Shown one piece after another: positions 16,466 through 24,973 of a stretch of DNA of 64,000 bases. Under the pieces are notes generated by a model that saw only the letters and a program-made list of their open reading frames with translations, made no database searches and was not told the origin of the DNA. Every line of letters begins with the position of its first letter. Positions within the stretch are counted from its first letter, which is position 1. This stretch comes from a bacterium. Lineage in GTDB: Bacteria > Spirochaetota > Leptospiria > Leptospirales > Leptonemataceae. The stretch covers positions 248,001-312,000 of the forward strand of contig JANSYA010000002.1 in the NCBI GenBank assembly GCA_024742665.1, given 5' to 3'. Position numbers and translations under genes: made by a program.

Positions 16466-17833
16466 ATGACAAGGAAAGCTAAATGGCTGTCGTATCTGAT
16501 GGCCGCGCTACTGCTCTCTCCCGTTGTCTTCACGCTTTCCGGGCTCGACAGTCCTCTGTTTGGTCAGGAAGCGGCAGTCGCGGAAGAAGCAGCCCCCGCT
16601 GATGATGGGGTGAGCGCCGAAATGTTCACTGTAAATAACGTCTGGATGATGGTTGCCACGTTTCTGGTATTCGTCATGCACCTCGGCTTCGCTATGCTGG
16701 AGACGGGTCTGACGCAGGCAAAAAACACCGTAAACATTCTCTTCAAAAATACCATGATCATCGCGATTGGTCTTCTGACCTACGCGCTGATGGGTTTCAA
16801 CCTCATGTATCCGGGTGATTTTAACGGTTACTTCGGCTTCGCCGGATGGGGTATCTTCACGGACGACGCGGGCATTACCTCTGCCTACAACGTCGGCTAC
16901 ACCTACTGGACGGACTTCCTGTTCCAGGGTATGTTCGCTGCTACCGCCGCGACCATCGTTTCAGGTGCCGTCGCCGAACGGGTCAAACTGGGCTCGTTCC
17001 TGATTTTCTCCGTGATCTTCGTTGCTGTCGTTTATCCTGTAATCGGTAGCTGGAAGTGGGGCGGTGGCTGGCTCGACGCAGCTGGTTTCTACGACTTCGC
17101 GGGTTCTACCCTCGTTCACTCCGTAGGCGGCTGGGCCGCTCTGGCTGGCGTTATCGTGATCGGTGCGCGCACTGGCAAATACACCCCCGCGGGCATCAGC
17201 CCGATTCCGGGTCACAGCATGCCGCTGGCGACTGTCGGTATGTTCCTGCTGTGGTTAGGCTGGTTCGGTTTTAACGGCGGTTCGGTTCTGTCTGCAGATC
17301 CGGGTCTCACGTCTTTCACCCTGGTAACCACCTGTATCGCCGCTGCATCCGGCATTGTCGGCTCAACGGTTCTGTCCTGGGGTATCAGCGGTAAGCCTGA
17401 CCTGTCTATGTCGCTGAACGGCGCTCTGGCCGGTCTGGTCGGCATCACCGCGGGCGCTGACTCTATCAGCGTTATGAACAGCGTCTACGTCGGCTTCATC
17501 GCCGGTCTGATCGTTGTTGGTTCCGTTATGCTGTTCGATATGCTGAAACTGGATGATCCGGTTGGCGCTATCTCCGTTCACCTCGTGTGCGGTATCTGGG
17601 GAACTCTGGCTGTTGGTATCTTCAGCATGAACCCCGACCACACCGTCGGCGCTCAGCTGCTCGGCATCGCTGCCGCTGCTGCACTGGCCTTCCCGGCCGC
17701 GCTGGTTCTATTCCTGGCTCTGAAATTCACGCTGGGAGTGCGGGTAGACAAAGAAGAAGAACTGAAAGGTCTCGATGTCTGCGAACACGGTCAGGAAGCC
17801 TACGGCGGCTTTCAGATTTACGACTTACGCTAA
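16466..17833 (+). CDS. amtB: Ammonium transporter Amt
   Basis: The start at 16466 follows AAGGAG (16452-16457) at good spacing and gives a 455-residue protein; the longer open frame upstream is the leader. A signal peptide (residues 1-35, LSYLMAALLLSPVV) precedes the 11-helix Amt core. Family marks are FAMLETGLTQAKN, WTDFLFQGMFAATAATIVSGAVAER, DFAGSTLVHSVGGWAALAG with the first pore histidine, FNGGS, and VHLVCGIWGTLAVGIF with the second. It conducts ammonium and is normally blocked by GlnK, encoded 28 bases downstream. Codon choice is distinct from most neighbours (many GGT, GCT and CTG), consistent with high expression. Confidence 0.97.
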   Translation: MTRKAKWLSYLMAALLLSPVVFTLSGLDSPLFGQEAAVAEEAAPADDGVSAEMFTVNNVWMMVATFLVFVMHLGFAMLETGLTQAKNTVNILFKNTMIIAIGLLTYALMGFNLMYPGDFNGYFGFAGWGIFTDDAGITSAYNVGYTYWTDFLFQGMFAATAATIVSGAVAERVKLGSFLIFSVIFVAVVYPVIGSWKWGGGWLDAAGFYDFAGSTLVHSVGGWAALAGVIVIGARTGKYTPAGISPIPGHSMPLATVGMFLLWLGWFGFNGGSVLSADPGLTSFTLVTTCIAAASGIVGSTVLSWGISGKPDLSMSLNGALAGLVGITAGADSISVMNSVYVGFIAGLIVVGSVMLFDMLKLDDPVGAISVHLVCGIWGTLAVGIFSMNPDHTVGAQLLGIAAAAALAFPAALVLFLALKFTLGVRVDKEEELKGLDVCEHGQEAYGGFQIYDLR

Positions 17834-17861
17834 TGCGGAACACTGACAAGGAGTACACCAT

Positions 17862-18203
17862 ATGAAATTAGTACAAGCTGTTATCCAGCCGCATAAACTG
17901 ACGGACGTCAAAGACTCCCTCGCCAAAGCGGGTATCACGAAAATGACCGTGACCACCGCTCTGGGTTGCGGCCAGCAAAAAGGATTCTCAGAAGGTTATC
18001 GTGGCACGGTCTACGAAGTTAACCTGCTCAAAAAGACCGTAGTTGAAATTGCGATCAACGACGACTTCGTAGAAGCTACCATTAAGGCTATCTGCGACGG
18101 CGCGCGGACCGGCAATATCGGCGACGGTAAAATCTTCATCACGGATCTCCAGGATGCGGTTCGCATCCGGACCGGAGAACGCGGTAAAGAAGCTATCGGC
18201 TAA
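17862..18203 (+). CDS. glnK: PII signal protein GlnK
   Basis: A 113-residue PII protein with AAGGAG before the ATG. The T-loop reads [21 protein letters not shown] and keeps Tyr51, the residue uridylylated by GlnD in many bacteria. The B-loop [10 protein letters not shown] and C-loop RIRTGERG are intact, so binding of ATP/ADP and 2-oxoglutarate is expected. Position directly after amt marks it as the GlnK that gates the transporter. It is transcribed from the amt sigma-54 promoter and followed by a strong terminator. Confidence 0.96.
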   Translation: MKLVQAVIQPHKLTDVKDSLAKAGITKMTVTTALGCGQQKGFSEGYRGTVYEVNLLKKTVVEIAINDDFVEATIKAICDGARTGNIGDGKIFITDLQDAVRIRTGERGKEAIG

Positions 18204-18261
18204 AGCCGACTCGCCTCCCGAGGCGGCGGCGCCTGTACGGCGCCGTATATTTGAATTGGGC

Positions 18262-18295
18262 AAACCCTCCGTAGCTACGGGGGGTTTGCTTTTTA
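18262..18295 (+). terminator. Rho-independent terminator after glnK
   Basis: The arms AAACCCTCCGTAG and CTACGGGGGGTTT pair over 13 bases with one G-U, followed by GCTTTTT. A second GC hairpin (GGCGCC-TGTAC-GGCGCC, 18228-18244) lies just upstream. The element ends the amt-glnK unit, so the second PII gene needs its own promoter or read-through. Confidence 0.85.
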
Positions 18296-18307
18296 CGGCC
18301 TCGCTTT

Positions 18308-18353
18308 GAAGGCAGCGCTTTCTGTGAAAGCATTGCCTTCAGGACGAAGTCCT
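18308..18353 (+). other. Two stacked hairpins in the leader of the second PII gene
   Basis: GAAGGCAGCGCTTTC (18308-18322) pairs with GAAAGCATTGCCTTC (18326-18340) over 15 positions with two wobble pairs and a 3-base loop. It is followed at once by AGGAC-GAA-GTCCT (18341-18353). The ribosome site AGGAGG begins eight bases later. The structure could protect the mRNA or control translation. It does not match a riboswitch I know. Confidence 0.5.
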
Positions 18354-18372
18354 GATCAGCAGGAGGATCAAT

Positions 18373-18714
18373 ATGAAATATGTGATCGCAATTATCCAGC
18401 CTCATAAAGTGGAAGAAGTCAAAGAGTCTCTGAATAACGCCGAAATCTATCGGCTGACGGTCGGTGACGTGCAGGGTTACGGCCAGCAAAAGGGCTTTCT
18501 GGAAGTCTATCGCGGTTCGGAACGCGTGCGCATGGTGCGCAAAGTTCGCGTGGAAATCGCCGTAAACGACGACTTCGTGGACTCGGCAATCGACGCTCTG
18601 TGCCAGGCGGCCAGAACCAGCGGCGGCAAAATCGGCGACGGCAAGATTTTCGTTCTACCGATGGAAGAATGCATTCGAATTCGCACCGGCGAACGCGGAC
18701 CGGGCGCCGTATAA
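18373..18714 (+). CDS. Second PII-family protein, lacking Tyr51
   Basis: A 113-residue PII paralogue with a strong AGGAGG ribosome site. The fold marks are intact: AIIQPHKVEEVKESL, QQKGFLEVYRG, the B-loop GGKIGDGKIFVLP and C-loop RIRTGERG. In the T-loop, however, position 51 is Arg (YRGSERVRMVRKVRV) instead of the uridylylated Tyr, and the loop is unusually basic. It should still bind nucleotides and 2-oxoglutarate but cannot be uridylylated at the usual site, suggesting a different partner or control. A one-residue insertion (TSGGKIGDG) occurs at the B-loop. It sits behind the glnK terminator with its own structured leader. Confidence 0.93.
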   Translation: MKYVIAIIQPHKVEEVKESLNNAEIYRLTVGDVQGYGQQKGFLEVYRGSERVRMVRKVRVEIAVNDDFVDSAIDALCQAARTSGGKIGDGKIFVLPMEECIRIRTGERGPGAV

Positions 18715-18752
18715 GCGTTGACTGAATCCCAGGCGACGCGACCCTGTGAATC

Positions 18753-19097
18753 GTGCCATCCCCCGATACAAAGACGACGCCCCTGTGCTTCGTTTATATG
18801 ACCGTCGGCTCGACCGACGAAGCCCGCACGATCGCGAGCGCGCTGATCCGGGAAAAGCTGGCCGCCTGCGTGAATCTGATTCAGCCCATGGAATCGTTCT
18901 ATGAGTGGGAAGGCGAAGTCCGCAATGACAGCGAGATCGTACTGATCGCCAAAACCCGCCGTACATTATTCCAGGCCCTCGAAAAACGCGTGATCGAATT
19001 GCACAGCTACGACTGCCCCTGCGTGGTCGCCTTGAATATCGCCGACGGGCATCCCGCCTTTCTGCAGTGGATCGCCGCCGAAACTGCTCGAAGTTAA
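18753..19097 (+). CDS. cutA: CutA1-type divalent cation tolerance protein
   Basis: A 114-residue protein with a GTG start at 18753. It shows the CutA order: VYMTVGSTDEARTIASALIREKLAACVNLIQPMESFYEWEGEVRNDSEIVLIAKTRRTLFQALEKRVIELHSYDCPCVVALNIADGHPAFLQWI, where ACVN, YxWxGxV and ELHxYDxPxxxxL are the conserved parts. CutA forms ferredoxin-like trimers similar in fold to PII proteins, and its role in metal tolerance remains loosely defined. The gene begins 38 bases after the second PII gene, so the three trimeric ferredoxin-fold genes are neighbours. Confidence 0.94.
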   Translation: MPSPDTKTTPLCFVYMTVGSTDEARTIASALIREKLAACVNLIQPMESFYEWEGEVRNDSEIVLIAKTRRTLFQALEKRVIELHSYDCPCVVALNIADGHPAFLQWIAAETARS

Positions 19098-19148
19098 AGC
19101 AGCCGGCGGCGAATCTTCAGTAGTCGCTGCTGCGAAAGCCTGCGAGTC

Positions 19149-20720
19149 TCAGTCCAGTCCGATAATTCGAAACTCGGTCCGGCGATTCTTTTCGTCGAAT
19201 CCCTCGCCCTGCTTGTCGACCACGGGACGCGTAAAGCCGGCGCCCTTCACCTGAAAGCGCTTTTGATTCAGGCCTTTGCCCACCAGATAGTCGCGAACGG
19301 CGATCGCCCGCTTCAAACTCAGGTCGATATTGTACTGGTGTTCTCCGTGAAGATCGGTATGCCCGATGATTTCGAGCTGTAAGCCGGGGTTCGTCTTCAG
19401 AAAATTCGCCAGCTCTCCCAGTGACTCGTACGACTCGGCTTTGATGACGGCTTTGTTCGACTCGAAGTAAATCGCGTGGATGTCGAAAGAGACGTCTTTC
19501 TGCAGCGGCTTGAGGTCGATGATTTCCGGACCCGGCGCGATCGCGTTCAGATCGTATTTCTGTTCGAAGGGCAGATAGCCCGGCTGCTGAATGCGAATGC
19601 GAACCTGCTCTTGCGCATTTTGTGCAAGTTCGGCCTGCGGACGCGCTTCTACCGAGAAACGACCGCCGCTGTCGGTCGGCTGCTGTTCGTGGCCGCCGTC
19701 CGGCGCACGATGCACGTCCGCGCGAGTTTGAACGGGGGCCCGGCTTTCGCCGTCGCGAACCTGAAACTGCGCGACAACCGGCGGCTCTTTTTTGGCTTCG
19801 GCGGGGATGCCGTAAATATCGTAGCGACCCAGGCCGCCTTCGCGATCCGAGCTGAGAAAACCGATTTGTTCGCGAACGGAATAATAAATATCATTCGCCT
19901 CGGAATTAACGCGTTCATCAAGGGGCTTTGCGTCGCCGTACGAATTATTCGCGTACGACGCGTAATAGATATCCCAGCCGCCGCGACCGCCCGGGCGACG
20001 CGAAGCGAAATAATAGCCGTTCTCACGATCGAGGGCGGGAACGAAGGCCGCCTCTTGATGACCCGAGTTGATCGACTGCGGCAGCGCCTTCGCATTCACG
20101 AAGCGACCGCCGGAGTAGCTCGCTTCGTAGATTCGCGAATTTTCAAAATCGCCGAAAGGCCAGCGCGCGAAAAACAAACGGCCCGTCCGCAAATCCAGAC
20201 TGGGGGAACGTTCGTGATCGGGAGTATTGACGCCGCCGGGCACCGGTAGCGGCCGACTCCAGCGATTCGAGTTGGGCTCTTTGCGCGACCAATAAATATC
20301 AAAACTCACCCGCACTCGGCCGCTCGCATCGGCCGGCATCTCCGTACTCCCGTCCCGATCGGAAGCGAAAAAGATCAGCTTGCCGTCCGGAGTAATATAC
20401 GGGGCCTCATCGTTATAGATCGAATTCAGTTCCCGCAATGCCCGCGGCTTGCTCCACTGTCCGTCTTCGTCCCGCTCGCTGATGTAGAGACTCTGATAGC
20501 GCTCCCCGAGCTTCTTCGAGTTGTAGACCATCGTACGACCGTCCGCGGTGACCGAAGGGGAAAATTCATCGAGGGGGGTATTGACCGGCTCGCCCATATT
20601 CTGCAGGCCTTTGACCGGGGTGGCCGCGCCCTGAGCCAGCAGGGGCACGGGCGATCCCGCCATTGCAGCGGCGGCGCATGCAAAGAACAGCGCCTGGATC
20701 GAAGTACGAAGAAGTCTCAT
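19149..20720 (-). CDS. PD40 beta-propeller plus OmpA-family outer membrane protein
   Basis: A 523-residue exported protein: signal peptide at 1-29 (ALFFACAAAAMAG ... LLAQG), then WD40/PD40-like repeats (DEFSPSVTADGRTMVYNS, DEAPYITPDGKLIFFASDRDG, GQQ-like GRLFFARWPFG, IGFLSSDREGGLGRYDIYG). A small beta domain follows (about 305-390), and an OmpA C-terminal peptidoglycan-binding domain at about 400-520 with LEIIGHTDLHGEHQYNIDLSLKRAIAVRDYLVGKG and NRRTEFRI. The same arrangement occurs in Pal/OmpA proteins of spirochaetes and Bacteroidetes. It should tether the outer membrane to peptidoglycan. It converges with cutA and has a long 5' region. Confidence 0.9.
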   Translation of the reverse strand: MRLLRTSIQALFFACAAAAMAGSPVPLLAQGAATPVKGLQNMGEPVNTPLDEFSPSVTADGRTMVYNSKKLGERYQSLYISERDEDGQWSKPRALRELNSIYNDEAPYITPDGKLIFFASDRDGSTEMPADASGRVRVSFDIYWSRKEPNSNRWSRPLPVPGGVNTPDHERSPSLDLRTGRLFFARWPFGDFENSRIYEASYSGGRFVNAKALPQSINSGHQEAAFVPALDRENGYYFASRRPGGRGGWDIYYASYANNSYGDAKPLDERVNSEANDIYYSVREQIGFLSSDREGGLGRYDIYGIPAEAKKEPPVVAQFQVRDGESRAPVQTRADVHRAPDGGHEQQPTDSGGRFSVEARPQAELAQNAQEQVRIRIQQPGYLPFEQKYDLNAIAPGPEIIDLKPLQKDVSFDIHAIYFESNKAVIKAESYESLGELANFLKTNPGLQLEIIGHTDLHGEHQYNIDLSLKRAIAVRDYLVGKGLNQKRFQVKGAGFTRPVVDKQGEGFDEKNRRTEFRIIGLD

Positions 20721-21081
20721 ACTTACTGGTCGGCCTCCCGGAAAGAAGCTTTAGCCTGCCGCTCCGAGTGCATGGCCTTCACGGGCAATTCCGCAAAAAA
20801 TGAGATTTGATCTCAACAAGAAATCATGCACCAGAGAACCGATCCCGCAGAATGAAAACACTCCGAGTTCACTCGCGAGTACCGTAGCTTGCGGCCAGGA
20901 ACTACTTACAACGCTATAATCCCGCCCTGTAAAAATAGTCATGATTCGCCAAAATTTGAGTGGACTCTGAGCGAGTGCTAACTGAATTCTTACAAGACGT
21001 TGAAATTTGGTTAGAGATATTACGGGACTACGGTTCCGGTTCCTCGTCTTATAGTTATAATCCGCCGGCTGGATAAACGAT
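20721..21081. other. Divergent intergenic region
   Basis: This 361-bp gap separates the OmpA gene from the small plus-strand gene. It is AT-richer than average. TATAAT at 21056-21061 lies 20 bases before the plus-strand start and is a plausible -10 without a good -35. A perfect inverted repeat lies at 20801-20815. Short open frames here have no protein character. Confidence 0.45.
20801..20815. repeat. Inverted repeat TGAGAT-TTG-ATCTCA upstream of the OmpA gene
   Basis: Perfect six-base arms 81-95 bases upstream of the OmpA start. On the minus strand the repeat is followed by TTTTTTGCGG, so it could be a weak attenuator hairpin in the leader, or an operator. The short AT-rich stem makes termination uncertain. 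Confidence 0.4.
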
Positions 21082-21294
21082 ATGAATACGGAAAAAGACT
21101 ATCGGGAAGATTCTGGCACTTATGAAATCGAAGCCAGACTTCAGAATTCTACTCTGCGCTTCAAGATCCTCGACAAATCAGACGGGGCGGAAGTGCTCAC
21201 CGGCGGCGTTGCACTCGACGTATCCCCCCATCGAGATGAAATCGTGCTGCTCGTAAAGAAATATCTCCGCAAGTTTGCGGAACTGAATCCCTGA
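21082..21294 (+). CDS. Small hypothetical protein, 70 residues
   Basis: I do not recognise a family. The protein is acidic at the start (NTEKDYREDSGTYEIEARL), predicted mostly beta, and ends in a short amphipathic helix (VLLVKKYLRKFAEL). It has no cysteine, signal or membrane segment. A TATAAT box 20 bases upstream and ordinary codon use support expression. The next gene starts 126 bases downstream. Confidence 0.55.
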   Translation: MNTEKDYREDSGTYEIEARLQNSTLRFKILDKSDGAEVLTGGVALDVSPHRDEIVLLVKKYLRKFAELNP

Positions 21295-21420
21295 CCCCCT
21301 GCGCCCCGCATCCGGGAAGTCATTGACGGCTGCCGCCCGGCCGCGCATCCATCGTAAAGAAACATTAGTTTCCCGAGTTCGCGCAAGACCCGTGCGCGGA
21401 CGAACTCCGGAAAAACGACA

Positions 21421-22254
21421 ATGAAACTTTACGCCATCAGCGATTTGCATATTTCACATCCTGAGAATATGCGGGCGCTTTCCGAAATCGGCCGTTATCC
21501 CGACGACTGGCTGCTTTTGGGCGGCGACATCGGGGAGACCGTCGAAGAACTCGAAGCCTGTCTGAAAGTGCTCACGGAACGCTTCGCCCGGCTGTTCTGG
21601 GTGCCCGGCAATCACGAGCTCTGGACGACGACCGAAGCTCCCGGCGCCGCACGGGGTGAAGCGAAGTATCATGAATTGGTCGAAGTCTGTCGCAAATACC
21701 AGGTCTTAACTCCGGAAGACGATTATATAAAGTGGCCCGGCAACGGTCCGGCCTGCACGATCGCGCCCGTCTTTTTATTATATGATTACAGCTTTCGCGG
21801 CGACGCGGTGCCCCGGGACCTGGATGCCGCCGCAGCCGTGCAATATTCGCAATCGAAACGGGTACTGTGCACGGACGAAGCGCTGCTGCATCCGGATCCC
21901 TATCCAGACCGCGCCGCCTGGTGTCGCGCCCGGGTAGAGCTCACGGAAAAACGCCTGGCCGCCGTCGAAGGACCGCTGGTTCTCTTGAATCACTTCCCCC
22001 TGCGCGAAGAAGACGCCGATCTGCCGCGGGTTCCGACCTTTGTTTTGTGGTGCGGCACCCGCCTGACCGAGGACTGGCCGGAGCGTTTCCCGATTCACAC
22101 CGTCGTCTACGGCCACCTGCATATTCGTCGCGACAAACGCAACGCCGTGGGCCAGCGCTTCGTCGATGTCTCCGTGGGTTATCCGAGGCAGCGCGCGGCC
22201 GGGCGTTCGATCGACTCTTTCCTGGTAGAAATTCTGCCAGGTTCCGCGGACTGA
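21421..22254 (+). CDS. Calcineurin-like metallophosphoesterase
   Basis: The 277-residue protein carries the metallophosphoesterase blocks in order: DLHISHP (D-x-H, residues 8-10), GGDIGET (GDxxD-type), WVPGNHELW (GNHE), LLNHFPLRE and YGHLHIRRD (GHxH). These bind the two catalytic metals. It is cytoplasmic, without signal peptide. Substrates in the family range from phosphoproteins to nucleotides and phospholipids, and none is indicated. It lies 56 bases before argJ on the same strand. Confidence 0.9.
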   Translation: MKLYAISDLHISHPENMRALSEIGRYPDDWLLLGGDIGETVEELEACLKVLTERFARLFWVPGNHELWTTTEAPGAARGEAKYHELVEVCRKYQVLTPEDDYIKWPGNGPACTIAPVFLLYDYSFRGDAVPRDLDAAAAVQYSQSKRVLCTDEALLHPDPYPDRAAWCRARVELTEKRLAAVEGPLVLLNHFPLREEDADLPRVPTFVLWCGTRLTEDWPERFPIHTVVYGHLHIRRDKRNAVGQRFVDVSVGYPRQRAAGRSIDSFLVEILPGSAD

Positions 22255-22310
22255 AAAAGCTCCAATATCCATTGACGACGGCCGGCGTTCCGCCGTACTT
22301 CGCATAGACT

Positions 22311-23585
22311 ATGAACTTTCGCTCCGAAGAGCTTCACATTCCCCGCGACTTTCTGGCGACCGGCTGGCACATCGGTATCAAGACCGCTGACCTGGACTTC
22401 GGCGTCCTGCACAGCCGACGCGCCTGCTCCGCCGCCGCTGTTTTTACGCAAAACAATTTTCCCGGCCATCCGGTAGTCATCGGCCGGGAACACATTCGGG
22501 ACGGGCGACTGCAAACGATCATCGTCAACTCCGGGAACTCCAACGTCGCCACAGGTCCCGCCGGGCTCGCCCTGGCCCGGAAGACCTGCGCGACTACGGC
22601 CGAACACCTGGGGCTCCCGGACCCGTCGCTTGTGCTGCCTTCGAGCACCGGGGTGATCGGACGCCAGATGCCCGGAGATGTTTTACTCGGCGCCTGTAAC
22701 TCAATTTCAGAACACCTTAAAGACCAGGCGGATTTCCCGGCCTTTGCTCGCGCGATCTGCACGACGGACGCCTATCCGAAACTGGCCAGCCGCGAATTGA
22801 GCAGTGGCGTGCGCATCACCGGCGTCGCGAAAGGCGCGGGGATGATCGAACCGGATATGGCGACCATGCTGGCTTATTTCGCAAGCGACGCAGCGATCGA
22901 TCCCGCGAATCTGGATCGCCTCTTTCGCGCGGTGATGGATCGCAGCATCAATCGCATCAGCGTAGACGGAGATACATCGACCAGCGATACGGCCGTAATC
23001 CTGGCCAACGGCGCGTCCGATGTGAAAGTCAGCTTCTCGCCGGCCGCGGACGCCGAATTTCGCGCTCTGGCCGTACCGATCGACCCCGCTGAAATTGCAA
23101 AGATCGCGGCTCTGGACGCCGGCAGCGCGGAGTTCGTCGGCGTCCTGTACGAGATCGCTCTGGAACTCGCGAAGCTGATCGTCGCCGACGGCGAAGGCGC
23201 GCGCCGCTATTTCGAAGTGCGCGTCAGCGAAGCCCGCGACGCCGGCCAGGCCCTGCGAATCGCGCGCTCCATCGCGAACAGCCCGTTGGTGAAAACCGCG
23301 ATCCACGGCGCCGATCCGAACTGGGGGCGGCTGGTCATGGCGATCGGCAAAGTGCCCGACGGCCCCGGCGATATTTCTCGACTCAAAATCTTTTTCGGCG
23401 AACAGGCTCTGCATTCGGAAAACGGTTCGGATCCTGAAGTTCTTAAAACTCTCTCCGCTTATATTCAAGATCACCGCGAAGTCAAAATGCACGTCGCTCT
23501 GGGCGCAGGCGACGCACAGGAATGCGTATGGGCTTCCGACCTGAGCCGCGAATACGTGCATTTGAATTCCGAGTACACGACATGA
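22311..23585 (+). CDS. argJ: Bifunctional ornithine acetyltransferase / N-acetylglutamate synthase
   Basis: The 424-residue precursor has the ArgJ hallmarks: GIKTADLDFGVLHS, TQNNFPGHPV, VNSGNSNVATG, GxGMIEPDMATMLAYF, NRISVDGDTSTSDTAVILANG and SPLVKTAIHGADPNWGRLVMAIG. Self-cleavage is expected before Thr185 in MATMLAYF, giving alpha and beta chains. The enzyme moves the acetyl group from N-acetylornithine to glutamate in the arginine pathway. No other arg gene is nearby. Its stop overlaps the next start (ATGA), coupling it to the GAF/pseudophosphatase gene, an unexpected partner. Confidence 0.95.
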   Translation: MNFRSEELHIPRDFLATGWHIGIKTADLDFGVLHSRRACSAAAVFTQNNFPGHPVVIGREHIRDGRLQTIIVNSGNSNVATGPAGLALARKTCATTAEHLGLPDPSLVLPSSTGVIGRQMPGDVLLGACNSISEHLKDQADFPAFARAICTTDAYPKLASRELSSGVRITGVAKGAGMIEPDMATMLAYFASDAAIDPANLDRLFRAVMDRSINRISVDGDTSTSDTAVILANGASDVKVSFSPAADAEFRALAVPIDPAEIAKIAALDAGSAEFVGVLYEIALELAKLIVADGEGARRYFEVRVSEARDAGQALRIARSIANSPLVKTAIHGADPNWGRLVMAIGKVPDGPGDISRLKIFFGEQALHSENGSDPEVLKTLSAYIQDHREVKMHVALGAGDAQECVWASDLSREYVHLNSEYTT

Positions 23586-24973
23586 AACTCTGGTCGGTCA
23601 TCCGACCGCGCCTCGATCGCGTGCTGACTTCGTATCGGTTTCGCCACGGCCTGTTTTCGCTGTTCTTCGGCCTGTGCGTCGTCGCCATCTACTATTTCAT
23701 CAACTGGCTGGTCCCCTCCGACTATCTAATGCGCAACCAGCTGGTTACGATCTTATTTATCATCGTGGCCGTCCTCGTTCTCTTTCCCGCCCGGGCCTGG
23801 GGGCTACAGCGCGTTATGCAGCGCAACGAATACACCGCTTTCTTCGGCCGGGACTTTCATCACCTGGACGTGGTCGCCCGACAGTTTTCGGTGGAGACTC
23901 TGGTCAATGAAGTCTTTCCGGAGTTCCTGCAATGGCTTGGAGTTCGCCAGGGACGCCTGGCGATTTTGAATCCCGATCGAACGCACTTCGATCATTTCGT
24001 ATATCGCAATCGCCAACTGCATCGGGGACGACCCGCATCCGAACATTCCCACGATGAAATCGCGCTGGGCATCAAGAACTACCAGCGCAGTCTGCACGTG
24101 CATGAATTCGGCCTGCCCCCGGCGCTGCGCAATCAGCTCGCAGAAATCGGCGCGGTTATGGTGCGGCCCTTTCACTACCGACAGCGCCTGTTAGGATTTC
24201 TGGTGTTAAACGAAGAGCCGCGCAATCGCCACGCGGAACGCGCCCTGGACTTTTTTTCAAACAAGGCGGCCGTAAGTATTCAGAATCACATCTTAACGAA
24301 TCGCATCATCGACAGCCGCCTCTACGATCAGGAGCTGGTCGCGGCGCAGAAAATCAAGAGCACTCTGCACGATACTCCATTGCCCGCGATTCCCGGCTTC
24401 GAACTTCTACGCCGGGATCATCAGAATTCCATTCTGGAATTTTTTCCGGCCCGGGGAGGCGAACGCTGGTTTCTGGTCGGCTTGACTCTGGATCGCCTGA
24501 CGAGTCCGGGTGGGATCATATTATACAGTATGCTCGGCTATCTGTATTCTTTTCTGACGCGCGAAACTCAGTTCAGCATGCATCGCATTCTGGGGCAGCT
24601 CCGCAAGCATCGCGACCAGCTGGAATCGGCCTATCCCCTTTCGATTTTCGTCGCGGAGCTTATTTCGCACGATCACAGCGTCATCTTTCTGGCCGACGGC
24701 CGCGACTATGATCTCCGTCGCGCTCCCGTTCGTTCCAGGAGCGCGCAGACGCTTGCCGCACCTGTAAGCGAGTCCGCCAATCTGATTTCCTCCGGTTCGC
24801 GCAAATTTCTGGACATAAACGAAGACCACGGCCTGGTCCTGAGCCACGGCGATACGCGACTGCTCGAAATTCATTACGCCTATGTGCCGCCTTCGGAATT
24901 TTCGCAGCGGGACGCGCATAAAGAAAAAAACGATTCGCCAGGCGATAGCTCTAAAGACGAGGACCTCGCCTGA
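23582..24973 (+). CDS. Membrane GAF protein with degenerate SpoIIE/PP2C domain
   Basis: From the ATG at 23582 (overlapping the argJ stop) the protein has 463 residues: two membrane helices (22-42, 52-70), a GAF-like domain (about 95-238, ending VRPFHYRQRLLGFLVLNEEP and AVSIQNHIL) and a C-terminal region that aligns with SpoIIE/RsbU phosphatases. The usual helix and entry strand are present (QELVAAQKIKSTLHDTPLPAIPGFELL). The metal sites are not: the GGDFYD position reads NSILEFFP and the GDVSGHG position reads GLTLDRLTSPGG. It is therefore probably a catalytically dead pseudophosphatase acting as sensor or partner. Its stop overlaps the start of the intact phosphatase gene (TGATG). Confidence 0.75.
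   Translation: MKLWSVIRPRLDRVLTSYRFRHGLFSLFFGLCVVAIYYFINWLVPSDYLMRNQLVTILFIIVAVLVLFPARAWGLQRVMQRNEYTAFFGRDFHHLDVVARQFSVETLVNEVFPEFLQWLGVRQGRLAILNPDRTHFDHFVYRNRQLHRGRPASEHSHDEIALGIKNYQRSLHVHEFGLPPALRNQLAEIGAVMVRPFHYRQRLLGFLVLNEEPRNRHAERALDFFSNKAAVSIQNHILTNRIIDSRLYDQELVAAQKIKSTLHDTPLPAIPGFELLRRDHQNSILEFFPARGGERWFLVGLTLDRLTSPGGIILYSMLGYLYSFLTRETQFSMHRILGQLRKHRDQLESAYPLSIFVAELISHDHSVIFLADGRDYDLRRAPVRSRSAQTLAAPVSESANLISSGSRKFLDINEDHGLVLSHGDTRLLEIHYAYVPPSEFSQRDAHKEKNDSPGDSSKDEDLA

Noticed and set aside
18228..18244. GGCGCC hairpin as a separate terminator
   Set aside because: It has no T-run; the stronger hairpin at 18262 serves that role.
22707..23561. Minus-strand open frame of 284 codons
   Set aside because: Antisense to argJ, whose motifs are complete.
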